Shown here: positions 62,836-64,000 of the stretch, piece after piece
Numbering within the stretch: position 1 is the stretch's first letter
How the letters are laid out: each line of letters begins with the position of its first letter
Assembly: GCA_943735955.1 (NCBI GenBank)
Contig: OX030959.1
Coordinates: 5,489,241-5,553,240, forward strand
DNA from: Piscicola geometra
Taxonomy: Eukaryota; Annelida; Clitellata; Hirudinida; Piscicolidae
DNA length: 64,000 nucleotides
Direction of reading: 5' to 3'
Notes under the pieces: generated by a model
The model's input: only the letters and a program-made list of their open reading frames with translations
Told to the model about the DNA's origin: nothing
The model's database searches: none
Made by a program: the position numbers and the translations under genes

Positions 62836-64000
62836 CCTGTTTTACTGATGGCTATCTTTTTTTCATGAATAAACGTTATTCATAAATGAATTCGTTTTTG
62901 AAAAAAAATTATTTTGTCACTAAAGACCCAAAAAAAGTTTTTTTTAATACTTTGTAACAATTCAATAAGTTTATTCAAAGTAGATCATTATCAGGATTTT
63001 TAAGTCGTTTGAGCTTACACACTTTTTTTGTAAATATGAGTAAGTTGCTTTCAATTTGAGATGTTTTTTCTATTTTGAAATCATAAAAATAAACTAATAA
63101 GGAAAATAATTAGATACAGGATGAAAAAAGAAATTCTCATAAAATTTGATCCCCTATCCTCTTCATAAGTTTCATTAGTATGTGAAAAAGTACAACCAAA
63201 TAAAAAAGCCATAAAAATCCAATAAGAGAGATATTAATATATGAACCTAAAATAATAAAAATAATAAAGGCATCAGAGCCACTGACAATGGAAAATAGTT
63301 GACTTAACTGAATAATGTAATAATTCTATTTAAATATTCAAAACATCCAAAAAAGATACAATTTTTTGAAAAGTTTTATTAGAGTTCCCCACGAGATAAG
63401 TCTTCAGAAATCGACTTAATGCTTTGTCGAGCTAAGAGACTTAAGTTTATGGGACAGAATGTTCCACAGACTAGACTTTGCCACAACTTTTTCCATTCTT
63501 TTAAAACTGCTAGTTGTGAAAAAAATATTTCTAGACGTCGCATTTTTATTTATTTATTTAAACATTGTTTTAAGAATTTATTCGAATGCTATTATTGAAG
63601 AATGTAAGAATAAATATAATAAAATTTAGATTTTGTTAAATACTGAACTTTATATAATCCAAAATAGCTGAAATTAAATAAATTAGTATCGAGGAAGTAG
63701 AAAACATTAATTTTTATGAAAACTTAATAGTACTAACAAATACTCATTTAAAATATTTTTATGATAAAGAAAAAGTGGTTCTAATATAAATATCTTGTTT
63801 CTTGTACACTATCTAGGAGAAAAAATAATACTTATAAAAATAGTGAAAGTAGTTTCATGTAGTTTATAAAGTATTCTCACTTTATAAATGTATCGAAATT
63901 TTCTTTATGTTAAATTTTAAAATATCTTTCTAAAACTTACAAAATGTTATTTCGGTTTTGTAATGAAGAAATGTGACCAGAAGAATGGCTGGTTAACTGA
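62836..64000. other. AT-rich right end of the window
   Basis: No exon, RNA gene or repeat was recognised in the last 1.1 kb. Confidence 0.5.

Noticed and set aside
1..64000. Possibility of a prokaryotic or viral defence or metabolic system
   Set aside because: All confident genes are intron-bearing animal genes, and I saw no operon, CRISPR, phage or viral structure.

Overview
The window is nuclear DNA of an animal. It is very AT-rich and carries intron-split genes with GT-AG boundaries, and their products are animal-specific families (extracellular heparan endosulfatase, plexin, vesicular-glutamate-type SLC17 transporter). Proteins carry long Asn-, Lys-, Gln- or Ser-rich insertions between well-conserved folds. 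I cannot name the phylum from sequence alone; an AT-rich invertebrate is the safest statement. There are no bacterial features, no CRISPR array, and no rRNA or tRNA that I could recognise.

Layout. (1) 1-4408, + strand: the 3' part of a Sulf-type extracellular 6-O-endosulfatase, from the end of the sulfatase domain through the hydrophilic domain to the stop codon. (2) 5132-6439, - strand: a complete three-exon membrane-associated-progesterone-receptor (cytochrome b5-like) gene, tail to tail with Sulf. (3) 8306-13547, - strand: a complete 12-exon SLC17 transporter, closest to vesicular glutamate transporters. (4) 15673-44449, - strand: a complete plexin (A-type) gene of 36 coding exons, about 2511 residues. 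All plexin splice phases match and the summed exons are divisible by three. (5) 44450-64000: a gene-poor 19.5 kb. It holds a decayed LINE reverse-transcriptase fragment (46946-47332), a ~290-bp foldback/MITE-like element (52960-53253), a likely first coding exon of an unidentified MGC-starting protein (58923-59022, + strand), and several weaker GC-richer coding-like islands, some probably mobile-element relics.

How the genes relate. Three of the four genes encode cell-surface, extracellular or synaptic proteins of kinds known in nervous-system signalling: plexin as semaphorin receptor, Sulf as editor of heparan sulfate, and the SLC17 protein as a likely transmitter loader. Whether the neighbourhood has functional meaning is not shown by the sequence. 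I found no evidence of a new multi-gene system. The points most worth following are the modified plexin and Sulf ectodomains, an in-frame tandem acceptor in the transporter, an intron made almost wholly of a 24-bp minisatellite, and the orphan exon-like islands.

Method. Exon boundaries were chosen by hand from reading-frame continuity, GT/AG sites and recalled family alignments. No database search or RNA data were used.
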